Origin: Winogradskyella aurantia
GTDB taxonomy: Bacteria; Bacteroidota; Bacteroidia; Flavobacteriales; Flavobacteriaceae
Direction of reading: 5' to 3'
Assembly (NCBI RefSeq): GCF_002266855.1
Contig: NZ_NGJN01000005.1
Location: 1 to 64,000, forward strand
Length of the DNA stretch: 64,000 bases
A model generated the notes under the pieces. That model was not told where the DNA came from. It made no database searches and saw nothing but the letters and a program-made list of their open reading frames with translations. This document shows positions 32,721 through 40,474 of this stretch, piece after piece; within the stretch, counting starts at the first letter, position 1; each line of letters begins with the position of its first letter. The position numbers and the translations under genes are program-made.

Positions 32721-34907
32721 ATGTCGACCTTACGTTTTTATGCCCTTAAAGCATCTTTAAATAGAAAGCCAAAATTCCTTGACGAGACTGAACGACGTTC
32801 TGAGCTTTTCGGGCGTCACGTTTTTAACGAAACGGCTATGCGCCAATATCTAACCAAGAGCGCCTTGTTACGAATTATAGAGGCCAAAGACAAAGGCACA
32901 AAGATCGATCGTTTAACGGCTGAACATGTGGCCACAGGAATGAAGGAATGGGCAGTTTCAAAGGGTGCCACACATTACACGCACTGGTTTCAACCATTAA
33001 CTGGGGCAACAGCCGAAAAGCACGATGCTTTTTTTGAAACCATTGGAGACGGATTAGCTATTGAAAAATTTGATGGCAGTCAATTGGTACAACAAGAACC
33101 TGATGCTTCAAGTTTTCCGAGTGGAGGAATTAGAAATACATTTGAGGCAAGGGGTTATACCGCTTGGGACCCTACTTCTCCCGCTTTTATTTTAGGTACA
33201 ACATTGTGCATTCCAACTGTGTTTGTGTCTTACACAGGCGAAGCCTTGGATTTTAAGACACCGCTCTTACGTGCGCTGCACGCAGTGGATAATGCAGCAG
33301 TAGCGGTATGTAAGTATTTTGATAAAAACGTAAAAAAAGTAAGTGCTTCCTTGGGTTGGGAACAAGAATACTTCTTAGTTGACAATGACCTAGCTAAATC
33401 GAGGCCAGATCTCGTTTTAACTGGAAGAACCTTATTAGGACACTCTCCTGCCAAGGGGCAGCAACTCGATGATCATTATTTTGGTAGTATTCCATCTAGA
33501 GCTATGGCGTATATGCGTGACTTAGAGCATCAATGTATGCTATTGGGTATTCCTGTTAAAACTCGGCACAACGAAGTAGCGCCTAATCAATTTGAATTAG
33601 CGCCTATTTATGAGGAAGCTAATCTCGCGGTGGATCATAATTCCCTGCTCATGGATGTTATGCAAAAAGTAGCTAGACGGCATGAGTTTATCGTGTTGCT
33701 CCATGAAAAGCCCTTTGCGGGTGTTAATGGGTCTGGTAAACACAATAATTGGAGCTTAAGTACAGATACAGGTGTCAATCTGTTATCGCCTGGAAAAACA
33801 CCCATGAGTAATTTACAGTTTCTGACGTTTTTTGTCAATACCATTAAAGCAGTGCAAACCTATGAAGAGTTGTTAAGAGCTTCCATTGCATCTGCAAGTA
33901 ATGACCACCGTTTGGGTGCTAATGAAGCACCACCAGCCATTATTTCCGTCTTCATCGGAGAGCAATTGACCAAAGTTTTGGAAGAATTAGCCACAGTCAC
34001 AAAAGGTAAGCTGTCGCCTGAAGAAAAAACAGATTTAAAACTCAATGTTGTGGGTAAAATCCCAGAAATTTTATTGGATAATACCGATAGAAATAGAACG
34101 TCCCCTTTTGCTTTTACTGGTAATAAGTTTGAATTTAGAGCAGTGGGTTCTAAAGCAAATTGCGCTAACCCTATGACGGTTCTAAATTCGATTGTCGCCA
34201 AACAACTTTTAGACTTTAAGCTTGAGGTCGATACACTTATTAAGGATAAGGGCATGAAAAAGGATGATGCCATTTTTAATGTTCTTAGAGAGTATATCAA
34301 AACATCAAAAGCCATTTTATTTGAAGGAAATGGTTATAGTGAAGCATGGGAAAAAGAGGCTAAAAAAAGAGGGCTGAGCAATAACAAAACAACCCCTGAT
34401 GCTTTGAAGGTGAAAATATCGACAGAGGCCATTGAACTTTTTGAATCTTTAGGGGTAATGAATAAGATTGAATCCCAAGCTAGGTACGAAATCGAAATGG
34501 AAGAGTATGTAATGCATCTTCAAATAGAAAGTCGAGTTATTGGTGATATCGCCCGTAATCATGTGGTTCCAACCGCTGTGAGGTATCAAAATATTTTGAT
34601 TGATAATGTAATGGGTCTAAAATCAATTTATGGAAACAAATATATGGCCTTAGCTAAAGAACAGCTCTCTTTAATAGAACAGATTTCTTCGCATATCGAA
34701 GCCATAAATTCTTTGGTTACGACTATGACGGAGGCACGAAAAAAATTCAACGCAGAAAAAAATATAGATAAACGCGCCAAGGGTTATTGCGAAAACATTA
34801 AGCCAAGTTTTGAGGATATAAGATATCATTGTGACAAATTGGAATTAATGATTGATGATGAGCTTTGGCCCTTGACCAAATATAGAGAGCTTTTGTTTAC
34901 CAATTAG
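32721..34907 (+). CDS. glnN: Glutamine synthetase type III
   Basis: A large (728 residues from ATG 32721) GSIII enzyme, typical of Bacteroidota and cyanobacteria, forming dodecamers. It begins MSTLRFYALKASLNRKP. Visible motifs are SLGWEQEYFLVD (metal and glutamate site, about residue 210), NEVAPNQFELAPIYEEANLAVDHN (split here into NEVAPNQFELAP and the following acidic stretch, about 285-300), KPFAGVNGSGKHNNWS (about 330-345) and FEFRAVGS (about 470). The N-terminal FNETAMRQYL segment is GSIII-specific. Together with the GSII-like glnA it gives the cell two ammonia-assimilation enzymes placed back to back. Confidence 0.96.
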   Translation: MSTLRFYALKASLNRKPKFLDETERRSELFGRHVFNETAMRQYLTKSALLRIIEAKDKGTKIDRLTAEHVATGMKEWAVSKGATHYTHWFQPLTGATAEKHDAFFETIGDGLAIEKFDGSQLVQQEPDASSFPSGGIRNTFEARGYTAWDPTSPAFILGTTLCIPTVFVSYTGEALDFKTPLLRALHAVDNAAVAVCKYFDKNVKKVSASLGWEQEYFLVDNDLAKSRPDLVLTGRTLLGHSPAKGQQLDDHYFGSIPSRAMAYMRDLEHQCMLLGIPVKTRHNEVAPNQFELAPIYEEANLAVDHNSLLMDVMQKVARRHEFIVLLHEKPFAGVNGSGKHNNWSLSTDTGVNLLSPGKTPMSNLQFLTFFVNTIKAVQTYEELLRASIASASNDHRLGANEAPPAIISVFIGEQLTKVLEELATVTKGKLSPEEKTDLKLNVVGKIPEILLDNTDRNRTSPFAFTGNKFEFRAVGSKANCANPMTVLNSIVAKQLLDFKLEVDTLIKDKGMKKDDAIFNVLREYIKTSKAILFEGNGYSEAWEKEAKKRGLSNNKTTPDALKVKISTEAIELFESLGVMNKIESQARYEIEMEEYVMHLQIESRVIGDIARNHVVPTAVRYQNILIDNVMGLKSIYGNKYMALAKEQLSLIEQISSHIEAINSLVTTMTEARKKFNAEKNIDKRAKGYCENIKPSFEDIRYHCDKLELMIDDELWPLTKYRELLFTN

Positions 34908-34961
34908 TCGTAAAACTCTACACAAAAAAGCATTCATGTGTTGTGCATGAAGGTTTCCAAC

Positions 34962-34977
34962 TACGTAGAACTACGTA
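34962..34977. promoter_or_regulatory. Compact inverted repeat TACGTAG-AA-CTACGTA
   Basis: Two perfect 7-bp arms two bases apart, 55 bases after the GSIII stop. It resembles an operator for a dimeric regulator more than a terminator, as no T-run follows. It is about 100 bases upstream of the small-gene promoter. Confidence 0.45.
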
Positions 34978-35076
34978 TAAAAAAGGGTATAATTTTGTTT
35001 TACATGTCGTTTGTCGATAACATTAAACTCCTTGTCGAAAACCCCATCGAATTAGTCAAAAAAACAAGTTTATCCA

Positions 35077-35106
35077 TTTGGCAAACTTTTTTATTTAGTA
35101 TTTTTG
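35077..35106 (+). promoter_or_regulatory. Promoter of a small transcription unit
   Basis: TTTG (35077-35080), 18 bases, TATTTTTG (35099-35106), a full consensus match, 27 bases before a small gene start. Confidence 0.65.
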
Positions 35107-35133
35107 TAGTGCTATTAATCAATATTTGTTAAG

Positions 35134-35259
35134 ATGAAAAAGTTACTGTTAAGTGTAGCTATTCTTGTGGGTGCAACCTTAATTCTTTCACAAGACAATT
35201 CAGAGGATTTAAAGGATATTTCTAAAGAGGATGTGGCAAGCATCCAAACGAAAATATAA
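35134..35259 (+). CDS. Small exported peptide, 41 residues, function unknown
   Basis: ATG 35134 opens a 41-residue frame: a basic start and hydrophobic stretch (MKKLLLSVAILVGATLILS) typical of a signal peptide, then a short acidic tail with DNSEDLKDISKEDV. After cleavage only about 20 residues remain. The frame is supported by its setting: a full promoter 27 bases upstream and a strong terminator at 35317-35357 make it a self-contained unit of roughly 250 bases. No homologue was recognised, and it could instead be the leader of a small RNA. Confidence 0.5.
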   Translation: MKKLLLSVAILVGATLILSQDNSEDLKDISKEDVASIQTKI

Positions 35260-35316
35260 TAACGTTCTGATTTAATTGAAGTGAAATACAGGCAGATTGT
35301 GCCTTTAAGAATAAAG

Positions 35317-35357
35317 AAAGATAATCTCATTTAAAATGATGTTATCTTTTTTTTTTT
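35317..35357 (+). terminator. Intrinsic terminator of the small transcription unit
   Basis: AAAGATAA (35317-35324) pairs with TTATCTTT (35342-35349), with an inner TCATT/AATGA helix, followed by a run of T. Confidence 0.8.
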
Positions 35358-35449
35358 GCCTATTAACTATAAGTTCCTATTCTAGGATATGTTATATTTT
35401 TCTATCTTGCGCAAATCTTTTTTTTTGACTTTAAATAGAATAACATTAG

Positions 35450-36127
35450 ATGTTTTATAGTGGTACAAAGTTTCGCTTGAATTTAATTTTCTTTTTGCTT
35501 GGTGTAGGCTTTGTTTATGCTCAAGGAGATGTCTTGGATGATCGAAAATCAGAGTTCAAGAGGTTGACTTTTTACGATTACAGGGGCACTAATTCCATTG
35601 ATTTGGCTTTTGGCACTTCAGTCCCAAATGGAGACCTGCTAGAGCCTCAATTTGAGATTTACTTTAAGGGAGGCTACAAGCTCCATTTTGCAGAGCATTT
35701 TAATTTAGGTGTATCTTACAGTAAGTACAATATTGCATTTAAGGATATATACAACCAAGGCTTTATGTCGTTTGATATAAATCTCGAATATCTCATGTTA
35801 CCCTATAACAAATTCACACCGTTCATATATGCTGGCTATGGGTACAATGCGGCCAATTATTTTGAAAGTACGTCCAGCAAGGTCCAGGGAGCAGCGGGAT
35901 TGGAGTATATATTTGCAGATCGATTTGGCTTGCGCTTGTTTGCAGAGTACAATTATGCTTTTTCAGATGAGCTAGATGGATTAATAGCGGGATCCGGTGA
36001 CGATACTTTTATTAGAACGGGATTAGGGCTTCACATGTATTTTGGTGGTCGTAAGAAAAAAGAACGGATACGGAAAAAATTAAAAACGGTCATTAATTCC
36101 AATTTAATCGTACCTTATAATAAATAG
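35450..36127 (+). CDS. Outer-membrane beta-barrel protein, paralogue of the CsgG C-terminal barrel
   Basis: A 225-residue exported protein (signal peptide ending VYA-QG). Its barrel region lines up with the last 160 residues of the CsgG-type protein encoded at 40475-41857. Shared are S-DIN-E, LP...TP-IY-G-G, a GLEY strand, AE-N--FSDE-DG-I-G and R-GLGL--Y in the same order. The tail after the last strand is very basic (GGRKKKERIRKKLK), unusual for a barrel, and would face the periplasm. This similarity links it to the curli system, although purM, a DUF3078 gene and a gap lie between. It may be an accessory export or anchoring factor; that is inference. No clear promoter was seen. Confidence 0.75.
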   Translation: MFYSGTKFRLNLIFFLLGVGFVYAQGDVLDDRKSEFKRLTFYDYRGTNSIDLAFGTSVPNGDLLEPQFEIYFKGGYKLHFAEHFNLGVSYSKYNIAFKDIYNQGFMSFDINLEYLMLPYNKFTPFIYAGYGYNAANYFESTSSKVQGAAGLEYIFADRFGLRLFAEYNYAFSDELDGLIAGSGDDTFIRTGLGLHMYFGGRKKKERIRKKLKTVINSNLIVPYNK

Positions 36128-36166
36128 CATTGTGTAGTTTTGCACAGCGAGCAAAAATGAGATAAA

Positions 36167-37366
36167 ATGAGTGGTTCGGTTAGTAAAAGATATGCACAAA
36201 GAGGTGTTTCTGCATCAAAGGAAGACGTGCATAATGCCATAAAGCATATAGATAAAGGCTTGTTTCCGAAAGCTTTCTGTAAAATAGTTCCAGATTATTT
36301 AACAAACGATGAGGATTATTGCCTCATTATGCATGCCGACGGGGCTGGTACAAAGTCTTCGCTGGCTTACATGTATTGGAAGGAAACGGGAGACATGTCT
36401 GTTTGGAAAGGCATTGCACAAGATGCACTAATAATGAACATTGATGATCTGCTCTGTGTGGGTGCTGTAGATAATATTATGTTGTCTTCAACCATAGGGC
36501 GAAATAAAAACTGTATTCCAGGAGAGGTAATTTCTGCTATTATAAATGGCACAGAGGAGCTCATCGAAGGGTTAAGATCATTTGGTGTAAACATACATTC
36601 CACCGGTGGGGAAACTGCAGATGTTGGTGATTTAGTGAGAACTATCATCGTAGATTCAACGGTCACTGCGCGCATGAAACGTAAGGATGTTATCGATAAT
36701 GCTAATATCGCTGAAGGTGATGTAATTGTAGGCTTAGCTTCCTTTGGAAAAGCATCATACGAAACCGAATACAACGGTGGTATGGGTAGTAATGGTTTAA
36801 CCTCTGCTCGCCATGACGTTTTTTCGAAATATCTTGCCCATAAATACCCTGAAAGTTACGATGCGTCAATACCTGAAGATTTGGTGTATTCAGGAAAAAC
36901 CTTATTAACGGACAGCATTGAAGGTGCTCCAATTGATGCTGGTAAGTTAGTTTTGTCGCCAACACGCACGTACGCACCAATTATAAAATCCATTTTAGAC
37001 AAGCACGACAATAGTGAAATTCACGGCATGGTGCATTGCAGTGGTGGCGCACAAACAAAGATTTTACACTTTATTGACGACCTACACATTATAAAAGATA
37101 ATTTATTTGCCATTCCACCGTTATTCAAGCTTATTCAAGAACAATCCAAAACAGATTGGAAAGAGATGTATCAAGTATTTAATTGTGGCCATAGAATGGA
37201 GCTATATGTTAAACCAGAACTGGCTGATGATATTATTACAATTTCAAAATCCTTTAATGTAGACGCTCAAATTATAGGTCGAGTGGAAGCATTTAATTCT
37301 AAAAAACATCCAGACCAAAGTAAAAAACTGACCATCAAGAGCACATTTGGTACGTTTGAATATTAG
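36167..37366 (+). CDS. purM: Phosphoribosylformylglycinamidine cyclo-ligase (AIR synthase)
   Basis: Closes the imidazole ring in purine synthesis using ATP. The 399-residue protein is the longer Bacteroidota form; it begins MSGSVSKRYAQRGVSASKEDV. Visible are HADGAGTKSSLA around residues 49-60, DDLLCVGA around 92-99 and HSTGGETADVGD around 146-157, plus the C-terminal GAQTKILHF region near 296-304. It starts 39 bases after the barrel gene and is followed after four bases by a DUF3078 gene, so they may share a transcript. Confidence 0.94.
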   Translation: MSGSVSKRYAQRGVSASKEDVHNAIKHIDKGLFPKAFCKIVPDYLTNDEDYCLIMHADGAGTKSSLAYMYWKETGDMSVWKGIAQDALIMNIDDLLCVGAVDNIMLSSTIGRNKNCIPGEVISAIINGTEELIEGLRSFGVNIHSTGGETADVGDLVRTIIVDSTVTARMKRKDVIDNANIAEGDVIVGLASFGKASYETEYNGGMGSNGLTSARHDVFSKYLAHKYPESYDASIPEDLVYSGKTLLTDSIEGAPIDAGKLVLSPTRTYAPIIKSILDKHDNSEIHGMVHCSGGAQTKILHFIDDLHIIKDNLFAIPPLFKLIQEQSKTDWKEMYQVFNCGHRMELYVKPELADDIITISKSFNVDAQIIGRVEAFNSKKHPDQSKKLTIKSTFGTFEY

Positions 37367-37370
37367 ATGC

Positions 37371-38372
37371 ATGAGTTACGGTAAACGCTCAATTCAACTA
37401 TTTTTTTCGCTGTTATTTTTTACACTGGCACATGCACAGCCTAGCACCTTATTTTTAAAACCTGACGACACCAAGAACTACGGCTGGAAAACGCTTGATG
37501 AGGTGGGTCTCTATTTAAATCAGGTATCCTTTACTAATTGGAATTCTGGTGGAGCGAATTCAATTTCGGCCATTTTTAATGGTAGAGGCGAAGCCAATTA
37601 TAAAACAAAAAAGTTATTCTGGAATTCCGCCCTATTACTCAGCTACGGTATTAACAAACAGGACGGAGAGCCCTTAAGGAAAACCGAAGATGCCATTTCT
37701 CTGATTTCTAATTTTGGTTATGAATTTCGGAAAAATAGCAACTGGTTTTATTCAGCAAGATTCAGTTTCAACACCCAATTTGCCAATGGATTTAATAATC
37801 CTGATGAACCTCCTATTTCTCGTTTTATGGCACCAGGCTACTTGTTTTTAGGGGCTGGGGTTGAATACGGTAGACAAATTGAAAAGTTCTCGCTTTATGC
37901 CTCACCGATAACGTTTAAAACGACTTTTGTTTTAGATGAAGATCTTTCTAACTCGGGAGCCTTCGGTGTAAGACCTGCTATTTTTGATATGGAGGGTAAC
38001 TTGGTGCGGCAAGGTGATCGGGTCCGTACAGAATTTGGTATTCTCTTGACCAATCAATATCAGGGTCAATTGATGGATAATATTAAGTTTAATAGTCTGT
38101 TACGACTTTACTCGGATTATTTGAACAGCTTCGGAAATATTGATATCGAATGGGAGGTCAATATAGATTTTAAAGTCAATAAATACATAAGTGCCATGTT
38201 AGGGTCGCACCTTAGGTATGACAACGATATCAAAACAGAGGTTGTTAGGGATGAAATAACCAATGTAGACAGAGTCGTGACAGGGCCAAAGGTACAGTGG
38301 AAGCAACTTTTAGGTATCGGTGTTGTTATAGATTTGAAAGAATTTATAAAAAATGAGGAAGACACGCCATAA
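37371..38372 (+). CDS. DUF3078 outer-membrane protein
   Basis: With the start at ATG 37371, four bases after the purM stop, this encodes 333 residues; an upstream in-frame ATG at 37347 would overlap purM and put non-signal residues in front of the signal peptide. The signal peptide (SIQLFFSLLFFTLAHA-Q) is followed by WKTLDEVGLYLNQVSFTNW and SGGANSIS, the hallmark of DUF3078, then barrel-type strands up to the end. These proteins are common in Bacteroidota and their function is unknown; an outer-membrane location is likely. Possibly co-transcribed with purM. Confidence 0.85.
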   Translation: MSYGKRSIQLFFSLLFFTLAHAQPSTLFLKPDDTKNYGWKTLDEVGLYLNQVSFTNWNSGGANSISAIFNGRGEANYKTKKLFWNSALLLSYGINKQDGEPLRKTEDAISLISNFGYEFRKNSNWFYSARFSFNTQFANGFNNPDEPPISRFMAPGYLFLGAGVEYGRQIEKFSLYASPITFKTTFVLDEDLSNSGAFGVRPAIFDMEGNLVRQGDRVRTEFGILLTNQYQGQLMDNIKFNSLLRLYSDYLNSFGNIDIEWEVNIDFKVNKYISAMLGSHLRYDNDIKTEVVRDEITNVDRVVTGPKVQWKQLLGIGVVIDLKEFIKNEEDTP

Positions 38373-38697
38373 TGATGTTTCCAATAGCTTCGATGTTGAT
38401 GAATTGTTTTATGGATTTCTTAAGTATCTTAATTATTTTGGTAGTTTATTGGTAATTCCTCAATAAATTCAAGGCTTTTTTTACAATTTTCGATAAACAC
38501 GCCAAATACTCGTTTATTGATTTTTTTATTCGCCTTATTATGTTTTCTTTTGTATAGAGGCGTAGTGAGTTTAAAAACAAGATGTTAGATAGGTTAAATT
38601 TTAATTTGGCCATTTGAAAATCAAATTGCATGTATATCTTAAGCTCTTGAATGTTCCAAAGCCGTTTTGTTTGATTATAGATTAAAAAAAGTCATTT
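38373..38697. other. 325-base gap before the curli unit
   Basis: No supported gene and no good TAnnTTTG box was found ahead of the CsgB-like gene, so its promoter may need an activator or an alternative sigma factor. AT-rich sequence without strong hairpins. Confidence 0.5.
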
Positions 38698-39240
38698 ATG
38701 AAAAATCTTTATATTAAGTGTTTAGTATTCTTTTTGGTTTGGTCGTTAATGTCTTTTTCTCAAGAAAAGAAAGAGATAGACAACCAAAAAACACAAGAGG
38801 TTTCTGATATTTATAGTTATAGGGAGCAGGTAACAAATTTTTTACAGATTTCTCAAATCGAAAATGCGTCAAACAGAAACCAAAATACTAATCTTCAAAA
38901 CGATAGAAATATAGCTGTTATCAGACAGGTGGGAATTGCCAATAATGCCTTAACACAAACCATATCAAATTCCAGTGACATTCAATATACTCAAATAGGT
39001 ATAAGAAATACCATTGAGAGTAAAAATAACATACCTAATATTACAGAGCGGGTGATGCAAACAGGTATAGGAAACTCACTTACTAATTTCTCTTACGGTA
39101 CTATAGAGACTTCAAATCTCAACGTCATGCAAACGGGGAGCAATTTAAATTTTGAAAAGTTTGGGTCTAATGCTCAAACTAATGGTATGTCATTTAGGAT
39201 GTTGGGTAACAACCAGACCCTCATCGTTCGCAGTTATTAA
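38698..39240 (+). CDS. csgB: CsgB-like curlin nucleator protein
   Basis: A 180-residue exported protein (signal peptide ending MSFS-QE) with four to five curlin repeats of the form Q-x-G-x2-N-x5: VIRQVGIANNALTQTI, YTQIGIRNTIESK, VMQTGIGNSLTNFS and VMQTGSNLNFEKFG. In the curli systems of other bacteria, CsgB starts fibre growth at the cell surface while CsgA forms the fibre. The small repeat number, long non-repeat N-terminal region and position as first gene before csgE-csgF-csgG favour CsgB over CsgA. The symbol is given by analogy; the split between CsgA and CsgB roles is inferred. Confidence 0.85.
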   Translation: MKNLYIKCLVFFLVWSLMSFSQEKKEIDNQKTQEVSDIYSYREQVTNFLQISQIENASNRNQNTNLQNDRNIAVIRQVGIANNALTQTISNSSDIQYTQIGIRNTIESKNNIPNITERVMQTGIGNSLTNFSYGTIETSNLNVMQTGSNLNFEKFGSNAQTNGMSFRMLGNNQTLIVRSY

Positions 39241-39256
39241 AACCCAATTTCTAGAT

Positions 39257-40012
39257 TTGGCCTCAAACAAAATAATATCCGGACTCCTTTGCTTATTCCT
39301 ATCGTCTACGCTTATGGCACAGATAACAAATAAAGATGTTGTCGCTAAAATCAAAACTGAGAAGGTACTAGACCTCATCACCATTACAGGAACAGTTGAA
39401 AGTAAGACACCAGTTATAAAAAGCTTGCGCTACGTGATGTATGTTTATAAAGAAAATCCCGAGACATCAAATGTGTCTAAAAATGAACAATCGGGAAGGA
39501 TTGTCCTTCAGCCCAACGATAGAAAAGAACTTTCTCAAACTAGAATAAATCAAAACACCAAAGATAAAGTTACGGTACTGCTGTTAGTCTATGACTTAGA
39601 TGACTACCTAGTGGCTAAAGATCGACTAGTAGTGCTTAACGATGATGAAAAGGGTAAAAAAGTGATTACTGTAGAAGAGGATGACGCAAACGAAAACGAG
39701 GGTTTCACGGGCTTTAGAGGTATTGTTATTGAAGACACAAAGACCAAACCTGGAAGGGACTTCTACTTGGATTTTTATTCTAATTATCGTCTAAAGGGAA
39801 TAAATGGAAAAGAAGTTGTAAAAATTACCGAACAATTTAGTTTCGGGAGAAATACTATTATGGAAGTTAGTGTTGGGGGAACCATTGTATATAGATTTTT
39901 TGTACAGCCAACCCGAGACTTTATTGAGAAACAATCTGACCAAGCCATTATAGCAGTAGCCAAAAGGCTTATTGCTTTAGAAAATCAAAAAAACTTTATC
40001 AGACAATACTAA
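39257..40012 (+). CDS. csgE: Curli assembly protein: CsgH-like domain fused to CsgE
   Basis: The start is most likely TTG 39257, 17 bases after the CsgB-like stop. It gives the signal peptide MASNKIISGLLCLFLSST followed by LMA-Q, whereas the ATG at 39152 would overlap the previous gene and add 35 unlikely residues. The mature protein has two parts. Residues about 25-130 contain a beta-sandwich-like stretch (SLRYVMYVYKENP, SRTRIN-like LSQTRINQNTK, VLLLVYDLDDY) resembling the curli chaperone CsgH. Residues about 150-245 match CsgE (GIVIEDTKTKPGRDFYLDFY, a middle strand with ITEQFSFGRNTIMEV, FVQPTRDFIEK). CsgE guides subunits to the CsgG channel, and CsgH blocks early amyloid formation. Confidence 0.85.
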   Translation: MASNKIISGLLCLFLSSTLMAQITNKDVVAKIKTEKVLDLITITGTVESKTPVIKSLRYVMYVYKENPETSNVSKNEQSGRIVLQPNDRKELSQTRINQNTKDKVTVLLLVYDLDDYLVAKDRLVVLNDDEKGKKVITVEEDDANENEGFTGFRGIVIEDTKTKPGRDFYLDFYSNYRLKGINGKEVVKITEQFSFGRNTIMEVSVGGTIVYRFFVQPTRDFIEKQSDQAIIAVAKRLIALENQKNFIRQY

Positions 40013-40024
40013 GAGCCAATCGTT

Positions 40025-40444
40025 ATGAAAAAATTAATCATCTGTTGTTGTGTTATCACATGCTTTTGTATAACAGAGTCCTTCTCTCAACAGCTTGTTT
40101 ACAGGCCTGTAAATCCAATGTTTGGAGGAGATACGTTTAATTATCAATTCTTGCTTCAAAGTGCTCAAGCTCAAAATTCATTTACTGCAAATAATGATGA
40201 TCCTTTTGGAAGACAGAACGATTTAGAGCGATTTACGCAGAATCTTAACAACCAACTATTAAGCCAGATTTCCAGAACTTTATTCACACAGCAATTTGGA
40301 AGAGATGGGGAATTACGACCCGGTACCTTTACTTTTGGTACCTTGTCCTTAGAAATATTTGAAACGGCTGAAGGTCTCGTTATCGATATATTAGATACGA
40401 GTAACGGTGACCAAACACAAATTATTCTACCCGGTTCTAATTAA
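40025..40444 (+). CDS. csgF: Curli assembly protein CsgF
   Basis: A 139-residue exported protein. Behind a Cys-rich signal peptide comes LVYRPVNPMFGGDTFNYQFL followed by LQSAQAQN, the N-terminal CsgF signature that in E. coli plugs into the CsgG channel. The remainder (DRFTQNLNNQLLSQISR-like helix and a C-terminal beta part) also fits. CsgF helps anchor the nucleator CsgB at the outside of the channel. It lies 12 bases after csgE and 30 before csgG. Confidence 0.93.
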   Translation: MKKLIICCCVITCFCITESFSQQLVYRPVNPMFGGDTFNYQFLLQSAQAQNSFTANNDDPFGRQNDLERFTQNLNNQLLSQISRTLFTQQFGRDGELRPGTFTFGTLSLEIFETAEGLVIDILDTSNGDQTQIILPGSN

Positions 40445-40474
40445 TTAAATAACAGTCAACTTTTCCCCATATCT

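Noticed and set aside
34938..35132. A 64-residue frame with a hydrophobic C-terminus upstream of the mini-gene
   Set aside because: Its 3' part overlaps the consensus promoter of the mini-gene and no suitable promoter precedes it; the inner ATG at 35004 is too close to the only -7 box. Not enough support for a gene.
38446..38631. 61-residue minus-strand frame between the DUF3078 and csgB-like genes
   Set aside because: Basic, AT-driven composition, no promoter, no partner genes and no recognisable family.
39152..39256. Longer CsgE start at ATG 39152
   Set aside because: It overlaps the CsgB-like gene by 89 bases and adds residues that destroy the signal peptide; TTG 39257 is better.
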